From contig NZ_BMLY01000002.1 in assembly GCF_014645555.1 (NCBI RefSeq), positions 427,109-491,108 of the forward strand: a stretch of 64,000 bases of DNA, written 5' to 3'. Made by a program: the position numbers and the translations under genes. The notes under the pieces were generated by a model. That model was not told the origin of the DNA. It did not search any database and was given only the letters and a program-made list of their open reading frames with translations. The stretch comes from Silvimonas amylolytica. GTDB taxonomy: Bacteria > Pseudomonadota > Gammaproteobacteria > Burkholderiales > Chitinibacteraceae. Shown piece by piece: positions 53,006 to 61,570 of the stretch. Position 1 is the first letter of the stretch. Every line of letters begins with the position of its first letter.

Positions 53006-54306
53006 TGATGACGCTTCCCCTGGCCCGGCGCACGCCGCTGGACTTCGTCTTCGCCGTATTGATGCTGGCCGCCGGCGGTTATGCTTTTGCCCGCTACGGC
53101 CAGTACATGGATTACTACGAACACGGTATCTTGCTGGGTGCGACACTGGCACTCGTCTGGTTTGGCTGGTTCTGGCCCGCAATGCGTTACTTCTTGCCGG
53201 GTGCGGCGGTGCTGGCGCTGTTGGGCACCAGCAGTTACCACGGTGATCTGGCTACTGCGCAGCACTCGTTCATCCTCAAGTATTTTCTGGCCAGCCAGTC
53301 CGCCGTGATGTGGATGTGCGTGCTGTATTTCATTGCCACCGTGGTGTATTGGGTGGGCCTGGTGCGGCGGGCCAATACGGTATTGTCGATCGCCTCTGGT
53401 CTGACCTGGACAGCCGCGCTGGCGGCGCTGACCGCTATGCTGGTGCGCTGGTACGAAAGCTATCTGATCGGGCCGGACGTCGGGCACATCCCGGTATCCA
53501 ACCTGTATGAAGTGTTCATTCTGTTCTGCCTGATTACCACGCTGATGTACCTGTATTACGAGGCACGCTTCAAGGCCCGCACGATGGGCGCTTTTGTGTT
53601 GCTGGTGATCAGTGCGGCAGTGGGTTTTATCTTGTGGTACTCGCTGGATCGCCAGGCGCATGAGATCCAGCCGTTGATTCCAGCATTGCAATCCTGGTGG
53701 ATGAAGATTCACGTGCCGGCCAATTTCATTGGTTATGGCGCGTTTTCACTGTCTGCCATGCTGGGTGTGGCCTGGATGCTGGCTTCACCCATAGAGCGTA
53801 AACCGGCAACCCGTAATACCTTGCATGCATTGGCGCTCGCCAGCGTCGTACTGGCACTGGCTATCGGTATTTATGGTGCCAGCTGGTTTGACATCTCCGG
53901 CGCTGCGGCACAACTGACCATGGGCGGTGTGCTGTGCGGTGCCGTGCTGCTGGTCATTGCGGCCTGGCCGGGTGTGATGGCCAAAAGCTTGCCGTCACCC
54001 CAGGTCCTGGAGGAAGTGTCTTACCGCGCTGTGTCTGTCGGATTTTTGTTCTTCACCATTGCCACCATTCTGGGGGCCGCCTGGGCTGCTGATGCCTGGG
54101 GTGGGTACTGGAGTTGGGACCCGAAGGAAACCTGGGCGCTCATCGTCTGGCTGAATTACGCGGCCTGGTTGCATGTGCGGCTGGTCAAAGGCTGGCGTGG
54201 TGAAGTGCTGGCCTGGTGGTCGGTTATTGGCCTTGCCGTGACCACCTTCGCGTTTCTTGGTGTGAACATGTTTCTCTCTGGTCTGCACTCCTACGGCGGC
54301 TTGTAA
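53002..54306 (+). CDS. ccsB: Cytochrome c synthesis protein CcsB (CcsA/ResC)
   Basis: The haem-handling partner of ResB in System II cytochrome c assembly. 434 residues with about nine membrane segments and the tryptophan-rich WWD motif WGGYWSWDPKETWALIVWLNYAAWLH near 366-391, which binds haem, plus flanking histidines (HVRLVKGWRG after it and HVPANFIGYGAFS near 235). The ATG overlaps the resB stop (ATGA). A terminator follows. Confidence 0.94.
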   Translation: MMMTLPLARRTPLDFVFAVLMLAAGGYAFARYGQYMDYYEHGILLGATLALVWFGWFWPAMRYFLPGAAVLALLGTSSYHGDLATAQHSFILKYFLASQSAVMWMCVLYFIATVVYWVGLVRRANTVLSIASGLTWTAALAALTAMLVRWYESYLIGPDVGHIPVSNLYEVFILFCLITTLMYLYYEARFKARTMGAFVLLVISAAVGFILWYSLDRQAHEIQPLIPALQSWWMKIHVPANFIGYGAFSLSAMLGVAWMLASPIERKPATRNTLHALALASVVLALAIGIYGASWFDISGAAAQLTMGGVLCGAVLLVIAAWPGVMAKSLPSPQVLEEVSYRAVSVGFLFFTIATILGAAWAADAWGGYWSWDPKETWALIVWLNYAAWLHVRLVKGWRGEVLAWWSVIGLAVTTFAFLGVNMFLSGLHSYGGL

Positions 54307-54333
54307 CAGGGCAATTGAGGCAAATCAAAGCAT

Positions 54334-54367
54334 AAGGGCGGGTCAGTTGATCCGCCTTTTTTTATGG
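54334..54367 (+). terminator. Terminator after ccsB
   Basis: ggcggg-tca / tga-tccgcc stem with a short loop followed by seven T, about 27 bases after the ccsB stop. Confidence 0.85.
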
Positions 54368-54598
54368 GGTCAGCTTGCGTACAGCTAACGGATTCTGCCC
54401 GCAACAGAAAGATTGCCGTGTAGCGGCTGCGTGTCTCATTCAAATCATAAATGTCGCATGCGCCTTTCCGTGACAGCTTGATTGCAGTAAAAACCGTGTT
54501 TGCTATTGCTGTTACATCAGCGTTTCATGAATTACGGCCTCATCCAAGAAGTGCCGGATTCGCATGGCGTGGACATATAAATCAGGGGGAGCGCAACC
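54368..54598. other. Gap before the 179-residue hypothetical gene
   Basis: No gene or repeat was recognised in this 231-base stretch; it is relatively A/T-rich and should hold the promoter of the following gene. Confidence 0.4.
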
Positions 54599-55138
54599 AT
54601 GCTCGATGTCATTTATCGCAAGACCCAGGCTGGGCTGACTGAAATTCAGACGCGCGCCAGCGGTCTTTCGCTCAAGCAACGTCAATTGCTGATCATGATT
54701 GATGGCAAGACCCCGGCACACGCTCTGCCCATGGCGATGCCGGAAAAAGATCTGGTTCACAAACTGCTGGAACTGGAATGGGATGGCTTGATTGAGCGCG
54801 CTGGCTCATTGCCACCCAAAAATGCAGCAGTGCCGGCACCAGCACCAAGCACCGCGGCTGCGACGGCTGCCGTTGCAGCGCCAGGCGGGTTCACCCTGGG
54901 TTTGAATGTGGTTCGGATCAGCGCAGGGCAAGTAGCGCGTATTCGCTCCATTTTGCACATGACCAACCAGAATCATCTGTCAGGTGAGCTGGATGACATG
55001 ATCGGCGAGATGGAGCATCTCGTCTCGGTGGCCGATATTGAGCGCTGCATCGGTCGTTATCTGCAGGTCATGAAGACACGCGGCATGGAGAGTGCCGCGC
55101 AGACCTACCTGGCGCAGATCCGCACGGTCGTGCGCTGA
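54599..55138 (+). CDS. Hypothetical protein (179 residues)
   Basis: No function recognised. Residues 1-70 are helical and may form a winged-helix-like unit (GLSLKQRQLLIMIDGKTPAHAL near 22-43, DLVHKLLELEWDGLIERAG near 51-69). An Ala/Pro-rich linker (about 72-96) follows, then a helical C-terminal domain (about 100-179) including SGELDDMIGEMEHLVSVADIERCIGRYLQVMK. A strong GGGGAG ribosome site precedes the ATG. It stands alone, convergent with the CobW-type gene. The two-domain layout with a flexible linker suggests a regulatory protein, which is only a guess. Confidence 0.6.
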   Translation: MLDVIYRKTQAGLTEIQTRASGLSLKQRQLLIMIDGKTPAHALPMAMPEKDLVHKLLELEWDGLIERAGSLPPKNAAVPAPAPSTAAATAAVAAPGGFTLGLNVVRISAGQVARIRSILHMTNQNHLSGELDDMIGEMEHLVSVADIERCIGRYLQVMKTRGMESAAQTYLAQIRTVVR

Positions 55139-55148
55139 TACCAGATGT

Positions 55149-56231
55149 TCAGTTTTGCTGGCTGCCAGGCGCAATGCGGGTGGCCAGCAAACGTGCTTCC
55201 AGCGCGGACCAGTCCGGTGGTGCATCCCCTTCCACAATGATTTCAAAACGGCTGTCGCGCCGGTAGGCCGAGATATTGGCGCTCGGGTAAAAATCCACCC
55301 AGTCAAAGCGGTACCAATCCCGTTCCGTGTGAAAGACGCCCTTGGCACGTGAGAGACCTTTCACGCCCAGCGTTTCCGGTTGCTGGAATGCCTGAAACAG
55401 ATCGGCGACTGCGCCGCTGTCAAACAAGGTTTCAGGACTGAAGATCCAGCCACAGGCGTGTGAGCCCAGGCTCGATTGGGCTTTGCGTACAGGCTCGCTA
55501 CCTTGCGGGGTGACGATGGCTGGCGCAGCTTCTGGCTTGCGGCGTGGCGCTAGCGGGTTATGGGTGCCTGTGGCGTGCGGGGCTTCTTGCCACCGGTCTG
55601 CGTTCAGTGGGGCGTCCAGCAAATCAGCGTCAAACAGGCCGTTTTGAACTTGCATGATGGCCAGCTTGGGCGGGAAAGCCGCGCGTGCCATAGCCAGTGC
55701 CGCATCCAGTTGAGCCGCGTCAGCCAGGTCGGTTTTGTTGATGACCAGCACGTCGGCCAGTTCGATCTGATCGCGCCAGGTTTCGTTACGGGTATAGCGG
55801 GCGTCTTCCAGGTGGCGAGCGTCCATCAGGGTGACCACACCGCGTACTTCAAAGGTGGCACTCATGAACGGATCGCGCAGCAGGTCGATGATCCCGGCAG
55901 GGTGCCCAAGACCAGAAGGTTCGATCAGAATGCGGTCGGGCCGCTTGCCTTGCACCAGCTTGTTCAGGTTTACGCGCAGCATGGGGCTGGTGGTGCAGCA
56001 GATGCAGCCACCCGGTACTTCGGCCACTTGCAGACCTTCGCCGGCTGAGGACAGCGTCGCGCCATCAATGCCGACTTCGCCAAATTCATTGACCACAACA
56101 GCCCAGAATTCGCTAGCTGGCTTGCTGGCCAGCAAGTGAGAGATAGCCGTAGTTTTGCCGACCCCCAGGAAACCGGTGATCAGATTGACGGGGATGCGGG
56201 GTTGCGAAGCCACTTGAGGATTGCCTGCCAT
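55149..56231 (-). CDS. CobW-family GTPase (metallochaperone)
   Basis: 360-residue GTPase of the COG0523 group, whose members deliver zinc, cobalt or other metals. P-loop GFLGVGKTTAI near 20, the metal motif GGCICC near 74 (CxCC), LIEPSGLGHPAGII near 101, VTLMDARHLED near 133 and NKTDLAD near 165, then a separate C-terminal CobW_C domain. No histidine-rich stretch is seen. The start lies 52 bases inside the end of the parA-like gene; a GTG at 56213 is another option. No Zur site was recognised. Confidence 0.87.
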   Translation of the reverse strand: MAGNPQVASQPRIPVNLITGFLGVGKTTAISHLLASKPASEFWAVVVNEFGEVGIDGATLSSAGEGLQVAEVPGGCICCTTSPMLRVNLNKLVQGKRPDRILIEPSGLGHPAGIIDLLRDPFMSATFEVRGVVTLMDARHLEDARYTRNETWRDQIELADVLVINKTDLADAAQLDAALAMARAAFPPKLAIMQVQNGLFDADLLDAPLNADRWQEAPHATGTHNPLAPRRKPEAAPAIVTPQGSEPVRKAQSSLGSHACGWIFSPETLFDSGAVADLFQAFQQPETLGVKGLSRAKGVFHTERDWYRFDWVDFYPSANISAYRRDSRFEIIVEGDAPPDWSALEARLLATRIAPGSQQN

Positions 56232-56830
56232 TGTTCCAGGTCACGCTCGAACCGCCGGCCAGGCAGGTCGAACAGCGTGAGCCCTTTGGGTTGAAGTTGC
56301 ACATACAGCTGCGTGTTGCGCAGCCAGCTGAGCACCGGAAATCCGTATCCGGCGAGGAAATGCTCAAGCTGTTGTGCGGCGTGAGTACGCGGGTCTACCC
56401 GCATGCCGACGATACCGATATCCACCTGTTTTTTGCGTACGGCTTTTTCTTCGGCCAGCTGCGCAAAGAAACCTTCGAGCGCCCACATATCAAATGACGA
56501 CGGCGCAACTGGCACTAACACCCGACTGACCGCCTTGAGTGCGCCTTCCAGTTTCTTGCCGTGCAGGCCGGCTGGGCTATCCAGGACGGCGACGGTCGCG
56601 TTTTTGGGGGCGTGGGGTGCATCTTCGCCGGCCGCATCCCAGTCATGGATGCGCGGATATTGTTCCGGGCGACGCGTCAGCCAATAACGTGCACTTTGCT
56701 GCCGGTCCAGATCACCCAAGGCCACTTTGTCGCCTTGCCAGGCAAAATAGCCGGCAAGGTTGGTGGCCAGTGTGGATTTGCCACTTCCCCCTTTGGGGTT
56801 GGCGATCAGGATGGACAGCGGTGTCGTCAT
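56180..56830 (-). CDS. ParA-family ATPase (orphan)
   Basis: 216 residues with the deviant Walker A motif [20 protein letters not shown] near 11-30, [13 protein letters not shown] (Walker A') near 38 and VLDSPAG near 85. Such ATPases position plasmids, chromosomes or protein complexes. No parB gene is adjacent, so it is probably a chromosomal orphan positioning another structure. Its 3' end overlaps the CobW-type gene, and its start overlaps the end of pth by four bases. Confidence 0.85.
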   Translation of the reverse strand: MTTPLSILIANPKGGSGKSTLATNLAGYFAWQGDKVALGDLDRQQSARYWLTRRPEQYPRIHDWDAAGEDAPHAPKNATVAVLDSPAGLHGKKLEGALKAVSRVLVPVAPSSFDMWALEGFFAQLAEEKAVRKKQVDIGIVGMRVDPRTHAAQQLEHFLAGYGFPVLSWLRNTQLYVQLQPKGLTLFDLPGRRFERDLEQWQAILKWLRNPASPSI

Positions 56831-57435
56831 GGTGCGGGTTTATGCGGTCTTTGTTTTGATTCGTCAGTATGCAATTGCTGCATGGCGATATTCATTTCGC
56901 CTTTAAGCATGCGCGGCAACAAATTCTGCGCACGCAGCATGGCGGCATCAATCAGTTCTTGTTCTTCGCGGCGCGGCGGTTTGAGCACAAAGCTCACCAC
57001 TTCGTTGCGATCTCCTGGGTGGCCCACACCCAGACGCAGGCGCCAGAAATTGGGAGTCGACAGATGAGACTGAATATCCTTGAGGCCATTGTGGCCGCCA
57101 TTGCCACCGCCTTGTTTGAGTTTGACCTGGCCGGCCGGGATATCCATTTCATCATGCACGACCAGAATCTGGTCTGGCAGGATTTTGTAGAACTGTGCGA
57201 GGGCTACGACTGACAGACCGCTGCGGTTCATGAAAGTTTGCGGCTGTAGCAACCAAACCTCTTCGCCATGCAGACGGGCCTTGCCCGCAAGGCCATGAAA
57301 CTTGCTGTCATGGCGCAACGTGGTACCGCTTTCACGGGCCAGTTCATCAATAAACCAGAAGCCGGCATTGTGGCGGGTTGCAGCGTATTCGGCCCCGGGA
57401 TTACCGAGACCGACAATCAATTTGATGGTGGACAT
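56827..57435 (-). CDS. pth: Peptidyl-tRNA hydrolase
   Basis: Pth releases peptidyl-tRNAs that drop off ribosomes. 202 residues with [19 protein letters not shown] near 8-26 (catalytic His near 22), PQTFMNRSG near 65, [27 protein letters not shown] near 92-118 with the catalytic Asp, and [11 protein letters not shown] near 132. It follows rplY in the usual order with one additional gene between. Its stop overlaps the next gene start (ATGA). Confidence 0.95.
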   Translation of the reverse strand: MSTIKLIVGLGNPGAEYAATRHNAGFWFIDELARESGTTLRHDSKFHGLAGKARLHGEEVWLLQPQTFMNRSGLSVVALAQFYKILPDQILVVHDEMDIPAGQVKLKQGGGNGGHNGLKDIQSHLSTPNFWRLRLGVGHPGDRNEVVSFVLKPPRREEQELIDAAMLRAQNLLPRMLKGEMNIAMQQLHTDESKQRPHKPAP

Positions 57436-57519
57436 AAATGCATGGCCGGATGCATGGGCTACGCATCCGGCAAAGAGAAGACAAAAGCCGATGATAAAGG
57501 CTGGGGCTCGCGCCCGCTA

Positions 57520-58113
57520 CTAGCGGGGTGGCATAAACGGGATATGACGGATGACGCGCGGTTCGCCGCCCAGGGTCAGGTACAGGGCGCTATCACTGTA
57601 GATTTGCGGTGAATTGACGGTGACGCGCCATCCGCCGCACCAGGCCCAGCCACTATCTTGTTGTGAGAAACGCCAGTCGCCCGCGTAGGGGTTGCGGTCA
57701 AAGCGCTGCATCCATACCAGATTGCCCTGTGCGTCTTTGAGGGAAATATCGTAATACGCGACACCGCCATCATGTTGTTCGACCCGCCAGCCAGGCCAGT
57801 TACCAATCAGATTGAGTGTGACGGCAGAGAGCAGTTTTTCATGAGGCAGGGCGTTGGTGACTGTGCCGCCGGCGTCAGTGAAATAAGGGCGGTAATCAAG
57901 CTGATCCTGGCGCGTATGGAAAGGTGAGACGCCCCAGCGCGGACCAAACCAATATGAGACCAGCAGCAATGCACAAAGGGCAAAAAAGCCTCGCAACCAG
58001 GGACGAAAACGGCGCGGTGTGATCGGCATACTCGCGAGCCAGTCGAGTGGGCTGCTGCGGTAGCGCCGATAATAGTCAACCGTGGAATCGGATTCCTGTT
58101 CGCTGTGATACAT
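57520..58113 (-). CDS. Single-pass membrane hypothetical protein
   Basis: 197 residues: an N-terminal cytoplasmic stretch rich in Arg and Ser (about 1-42), one membrane helix near 43-60 (GFFALCALLLVSYWFG), and a periplasmic domain of about 135 residues with many aromatic residues (WPGWRV, WAWCGGWRV). No family recognised. A GGAGAG ribosome site is present. It interrupts the otherwise common rplY-pth neighbourhood, and a 30-base dyad lies just upstream of its start. Confidence 0.6.
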   Translation of the reverse strand: MYHSEQESDSTVDYYRRYRSSPLDWLASMPITPRRFRPWLRGFFALCALLLVSYWFGPRWGVSPFHTRQDQLDYRPYFTDAGGTVTNALPHEKLLSAVTLNLIGNWPGWRVEQHDGGVAYYDISLKDAQGNLVWMQRFDRNPYAGDWRFSQQDSGWAWCGGWRVTVNSPQIYSDSALYLTLGGEPRVIRHIPFMPPR

Positions 58114-58131
58114 CGATCTCTCTCCACGTAC

Positions 58132-58161
58132 ATTGTTTGCCTTATAAGTAAGACAAACAAT
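58132..58161. promoter_or_regulatory. 30-base A/T-rich dyad upstream of the membrane protein
   Basis: attgtttg-c-ctta-taa... with inverted gtaag-a-caaacaat: twelve of fourteen positions match across the centre. It lies 19-48 bases before the start of the 197-residue gene, so it would overlap its promoter or leader. It may be an operator; no family of regulators is suggested by the sequence. Confidence 0.4.
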
Positions 58162-58217
58162 AGCAGCAGAAAAGGTCTATGCCAGCTAAAACAGACTGGA
58201 ACTGACGTGATAGATAC

Positions 58218-58251
58218 AAAAAAGCCGGCAGGTTTCCCCGCCGGCTTTTTT
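58218..58251 (-). terminator. Terminator after rplY
   Basis: aaaagccggc / gccggctttt stem with a loop of about ten bases and T-runs on both strands, about 25 bases past the rplY stop. Confidence 0.9.
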
Positions 58252-58275
58252 AAAACGCGTTTGAAGCGTGGCGAA

Positions 58276-58857
58276 TCAGTCGCCGCCCTTCGGTGCGTTG
58301 TAGGTTGCAACGGCCAGATCTTCGCCGCGAACCAGGGACTTGAGCTCAACGCCTTCCGGCAGCTTCAGGTCGGACAAGTGAACGGATGCATTGCCGGCGC
58401 CCAGGTTGCCCAGGTCAACCTCAATGAATTCCGGCAGCTTGGTGGCGGCGCAACGCACAACCACTTCGTTCAGGATGTAGCCAATGGAACCACCATCCAT
58501 CTTCACGCCCGGAGCAACATCAGCGTTCTTGAAGTGCAGCGGCACTTTCAGTTCAACGCTGGTGTTGTCATCAACACGCTGGAAGTCTACGTGCAGGATC
58601 AGTTGCTTGAACGGGTGGTATTGCACCGAACGCAGCAGAACCTGCTCGGTGGCGCCATCTACCACTACCTTGACGATAGCAGTGTGGAAGGCTTCATCCT
58701 TCAGGGTGTACCACATGCTGTTGTGGTCGAATTCGACCGCAATAGGGGTCTTGCTGCCACCGTAAATGATGCCGGGCAGCTTGCCGCTGTTACGCAGGCG
58801 GCGGCTCGCACCAGTACCTTGCGCAGCACGGGCTTGTGCTTGAATTTCGAAAGTCAT
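58276..58857 (-). CDS. rplY: Ribosomal protein bL25 (Ctc form)
   Basis: The 5S rRNA-binding large-subunit protein in its longer Ctc form (193 residues). The N-terminal L25 domain has ARAAQGTGASRRLRNSGKLPGIIYGG near 8-33; the C-terminal TL5-type domain starts near 95. GGAG lies before the ATG. It is downstream of prs, the order normal in beta- and gammaproteobacteria. Confidence 0.95.
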   Translation of the reverse strand: MTFEIQAQARAAQGTGASRRLRNSGKLPGIIYGGSKTPIAVEFDHNSMWYTLKDEAFHTAIVKVVVDGATEQVLLRSVQYHPFKQLILHVDFQRVDDNTSVELKVPLHFKNADVAPGVKMDGGSIGYILNEVVVRCAATKLPEFIEVDLGNLGAGNASVHLSDLKLPEGVELKSLVRGEDLAVATYNAPKGGD

Positions 58858-59008
58858 GGTTGTTACTCCATCTCAGTTAAACACTTCGCCACCCGCGACC
58901 AGGACTGGCAAAGGACCCGGGGGACCATTCCCCCAAATAGCGTAAACGGTGAAGTGGGGCTGGCCCGCTTCACCGTCTTGTAAATCTGTTTGTTGCTACG
59001 TCGTGCAA

Positions 59009-59959
59009 TCAGTCCACAAACAAGGAAGAGACCGACTCTTCATTGTTGATGCGGCGCATGGTCTCAGCCAGCAAACCGGCAATCGAGACAATGCGGATAC
59101 GCTCGCACTGACGGGCAGCTTCCGACAACGGAATCGTGTCGGTCACTACCACTTCATCCAGTTCAGACTGGACAATGCGTTCAACGGCTGCACCGGAGAA
59201 CACGGCGTGGGTTGCATAAGCAATCACGCGGGCGGCACCGTGGGCTTTCAGGGCCTGGGCGGCTTTGACCAGCGTGTTGGCGGTATCGATCATGTCATCG
59301 ATGATCACGCAGGTACGGCCGGATACATCGCCGATGATATGCATGACTTCAGCCACGTTCGCCTTCGGGCGACGCTTGTCGATAATGGCCATGTCCACGG
59401 TCAATTGCTTGGCCATGGCACGCGCTCGCAGTACACCGCCAACGTCCGGGCTCACCACCATCAACTGATCGTGGTTCTTGGCACGGATATCAGCCAGCAG
59501 CACCGGTGTGGAGTAGATGTTGTCGACCGGGATATCAAAGAAACCCTGAATCTGGTCGGCGTGAACATCTACCGTCAGGACACGGTCAACACCTGCAACC
59601 TGCAGCATGTTGGCAATGACCTTGGCCGAAATCGGCACACGGGCAGAGCGTGGACGACGATCCTGGCGGGCGTAACCGAAATACGGAATCGCCGCAGTAA
59701 TGCGACCAGCCGAAGCGCGTTTGAGCGCGTCGACCATCAGCATGACTTCCATGATATTGTCGTTAGTCGGAACGCAAGTCGATTGCAGGACGAAAACGTC
59801 GCGACCGCGAACGTTCTCGAGCAATTCAACCGTCACCTCACCGTCCGAGAAGCGACCCACTGTGGCGCGACCCAGAGAAATGTCGAGGTGATTGACGACG
59901 CTTTCGGCAAGCTTGGGATTAGCATTGCCGGTAAATACCATGAGGCTGTCGTAAGCCAT
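59009..59959 (-). CDS. prs: Ribose-phosphate pyrophosphokinase (PRPP synthetase)
   Basis: This enzyme makes PRPP, the precursor of purines, pyrimidines, histidine, tryptophan and NAD. 316 residues with [13 protein letters not shown] near 9, [10 protein letters not shown] near 94, the ATP/metal loop [12 protein letters not shown] near 129, and the PRPP-binding region [13 protein letters not shown] near 216. The sequence is full length. It follows tRNA-Gln and a hairpin, and precedes rplY. Confidence 0.95.
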   Translation of the reverse strand: MAYDSLMVFTGNANPKLAESVVNHLDISLGRATVGRFSDGEVTVELLENVRGRDVFVLQSTCVPTNDNIMEVMLMVDALKRASAGRITAAIPYFGYARQDRRPRSARVPISAKVIANMLQVAGVDRVLTVDVHADQIQGFFDIPVDNIYSTPVLLADIRAKNHDQLMVVSPDVGGVLRARAMAKQLTVDMAIIDKRRPKANVAEVMHIIGDVSGRTCVIIDDMIDTANTLVKAAQALKAHGAARVIAYATHAVFSGAAVERIVQSELDEVVVTDTIPLSEAARQCERIRIVSIAGLLAETMRRINNEESVSSLFVD

Positions 59960-59980
59960 TTTCTGCGCCCTGGAAAAACG

Positions 59981-60009
59981 AAAAGCGTGTAACTGGTGTA
60001 CACGCTTTT
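59981..60009 (-). terminator. Hairpin between tRNA-Gln and prs
   Basis: aaaagcgtgta / tgtacacgctttt forms an 11-base stem with a five-base loop; on the minus strand the T-rich side (cttttcgttttt) follows. It could terminate or attenuate transcription from ispE-tRNA into prs. It lies only 22 bases before the prs start. Confidence 0.55.
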
Positions 60010-60022
60010 CTGTCTTTAGAAG

Positions 60023-60099
60023 TGGCAGGGGAAGAAGGATTCGAACCTTCGCATGTCGGAATCAAAATCCGATGCCTTAACCAACTTGGCGACTCCCCT
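60023..60099 (-). tRNA. tRNA-Gln (UUG anticodon)
   Basis: A 77-base cloverleaf on the minus strand: acceptor aggggag / ttcccct, anticodon loop ttttgat (UUG), T arm gaagg-ttcgaat-ccttc, encoded CCA. It reads CAA (and CAG). It lies 23 bases after ispE, and probably shares its transcript. Confidence 0.95.
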
Positions 60100-60122
60100 A
60101 TCGAAACTGCTGGAACTTGAAA

Positions 60123-61025
60123 TTACTGCTCAGCAAATTCGCTTAACTCGTGCTTTTGGAGTGACCTTGCAACAAAACCGGTCATCTCTTCAGGAACCAG
60201 CGATACTACACGATCCGCTTCGCTTTGTGAAGCACATATTGTGAACACGCAGCTTCCTGATCCAGTCATCCGCGCTGGTCCAAACTGGCTTAGCCATTTC
60301 AGACTTTCAGCAATACGCGGCTGCTGACTCAGCGCTACTGGCTGCAAATCATTTCGCGTCGCAGCAACGTTGAGGTCGCGCATTGTGATGGAGGGTGTAT
60401 CTCTTGTCAAGCGTTCATCTTTAAAAATTGCGGGCGTTGATACATGCACTTGTGGGTGCAGCACCGCAAACCAGGTTTCTGGCGTGTCGTGCGCAGTCAT
60501 GATTTCGCCCACGCCTTCAACAAATGCATTGCGGCCAAAGATAAAGAAAGGCACATCTGCGCCCAGTTTCAGGCCCAGGGTCATCAACGCCTGGCGTGAC
60601 AGGTTGACACCCCACAACTGGTTGAGTGCCAGCAAGACTGTGGCCGCATCAGAGCTACCGCCGCCCATGCCGCCGCCCATAGGGATGCGTTTAGTCACGC
60701 GGATATCTACTCCGGCGGTGATGTTTGCGTGTGATTGCAGCAAACGTGCCGCGCGCACGGTCAGATCATCTTCCGGATCGACGCCGGGCAACGGGTTGTA
60801 ATGCTCAATCTGGTTATCCCCGCGGACACGCAGTTCAATGGTGTCCTGGAGATCAACCAGCTGGAATACAGATTGCAGCAGGTGATAACCGTCTGCACGG
60901 CGGCCGATCACGTGCAAAAACAAATTGAGCTTGGCCGGGGCCGGAAAGCTGCGCCAGCCTTCAGATGTGGCGGGGAAGCGATCAAGCGCGGATGAACCGG
61001 AATCAGAATGTGTTACGGAAGCCAT
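60123..61025 (-). CDS. ispE: 4-diphosphocytidyl-2-C-methyl-D-erythritol kinase
   Basis: A step of the MEP isoprenoid pathway. 300 residues, GHMP kinase fold: FPAPAKLNLFLHVIGRRADGYH near 27-48, the ATP-binding KRIPMGGGMGGGSSDAATVL near 109-128, and the C-terminal RMTGSGSCVFTI near 256. The first 25 residues are an extension compared with E. coli; a start further in is possible. It overlaps the lolB end by 13 bases. Confidence 0.94.
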   Translation of the reverse strand: MASVTHSDSGSSALDRFPATSEGWRSFPAPAKLNLFLHVIGRRADGYHLLQSVFQLVDLQDTIELRVRGDNQIEHYNPLPGVDPEDDLTVRAARLLQSHANITAGVDIRVTKRIPMGGGMGGGSSDAATVLLALNQLWGVNLSRQALMTLGLKLGADVPFFIFGRNAFVEGVGEIMTAHDTPETWFAVLHPQVHVSTPAIFKDERLTRDTPSITMRDLNVAATRNDLQPVALSQQPRIAESLKWLSQFGPARMTGSGSCVFTICASQSEADRVVSLVPEEMTGFVARSLQKHELSEFAEQ

Positions 61026-61570
61026 TGCCAGTCAGACACCACAATTTTTAGATCAAGCCCATTCTGGGCGGCGTGAATACGCCAGGGTAATTTACCTTCC
61101 CGGCCTGCATCGCGCAGGTCGGTTGCGTCGATTTCCCAGCCGTTTTGCGAGATATGAATACCCTCCGCCGTCGGCGTGACCACGGAAGGCGTGGCGGGAT
61201 CAGGCTTGCCCCGTAGCCACCAACGCATGCCTTGCACCGGTAACTGCCAGCCTGTGCGTTTTTGCAGCAGCACTTCCGGGCTGGTTGCAACGGTATCCGT
61301 TCCGCTGGTGTCTTTCAATCTTGCGCCGTGGGTATCAAAGGTCAGCCGCGCAACGGTCTGACCCAGCGGTGTCCCCAGGTCCAGCGCCGCTTCCTGACCA
61401 TCGTCACGCCAGGTGAAGTTGGCAATCTGCGAGTCATTGGGCAGGCGCACGGCGACCCGCCCGGTGGCAACGAGTTCACCGGTGTGTGAGGGTGCCGCCG
61501 GTGGCGTGGCACAACCAGCTAGCCAGAACGTTGCCAGCCACAAGTAGAAAACGGCGATCCGACGCATCAC
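61013..61570 (-). CDS. lolB: Outer-membrane lipoprotein insertion protein LolB
   Basis: LolB receives lipoproteins from LolA and inserts them in the outer membrane. 185 residues with a lipoprotein signal ending LAGC (acylated Cys near 19), a beta-rich body, and LPVQGMRWWLRGKPDP near 113-128, where the Trp-rich loop fits the insertion loop of LolB. The ATG overlaps the stop of the TPR gene. The lolB-ispE-tRNA-prs order is a hallmark of beta- and gammaproteobacteria. Confidence 0.9.
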   Translation of the reverse strand: MMRRIAVFYLWLATFWLAGCATPPAAPSHTGELVATGRVAVRLPNDSQIANFTWRDDGQEAALDLGTPLGQTVARLTFDTHGARLKDTSGTDTVATSPEVLLQKRTGWQLPVQGMRWWLRGKPDPATPSVVTPTAEGIHISQNGWEIDATDLRDAGREGKLPWRIHAAQNGLDLKIVVSDWQWLP

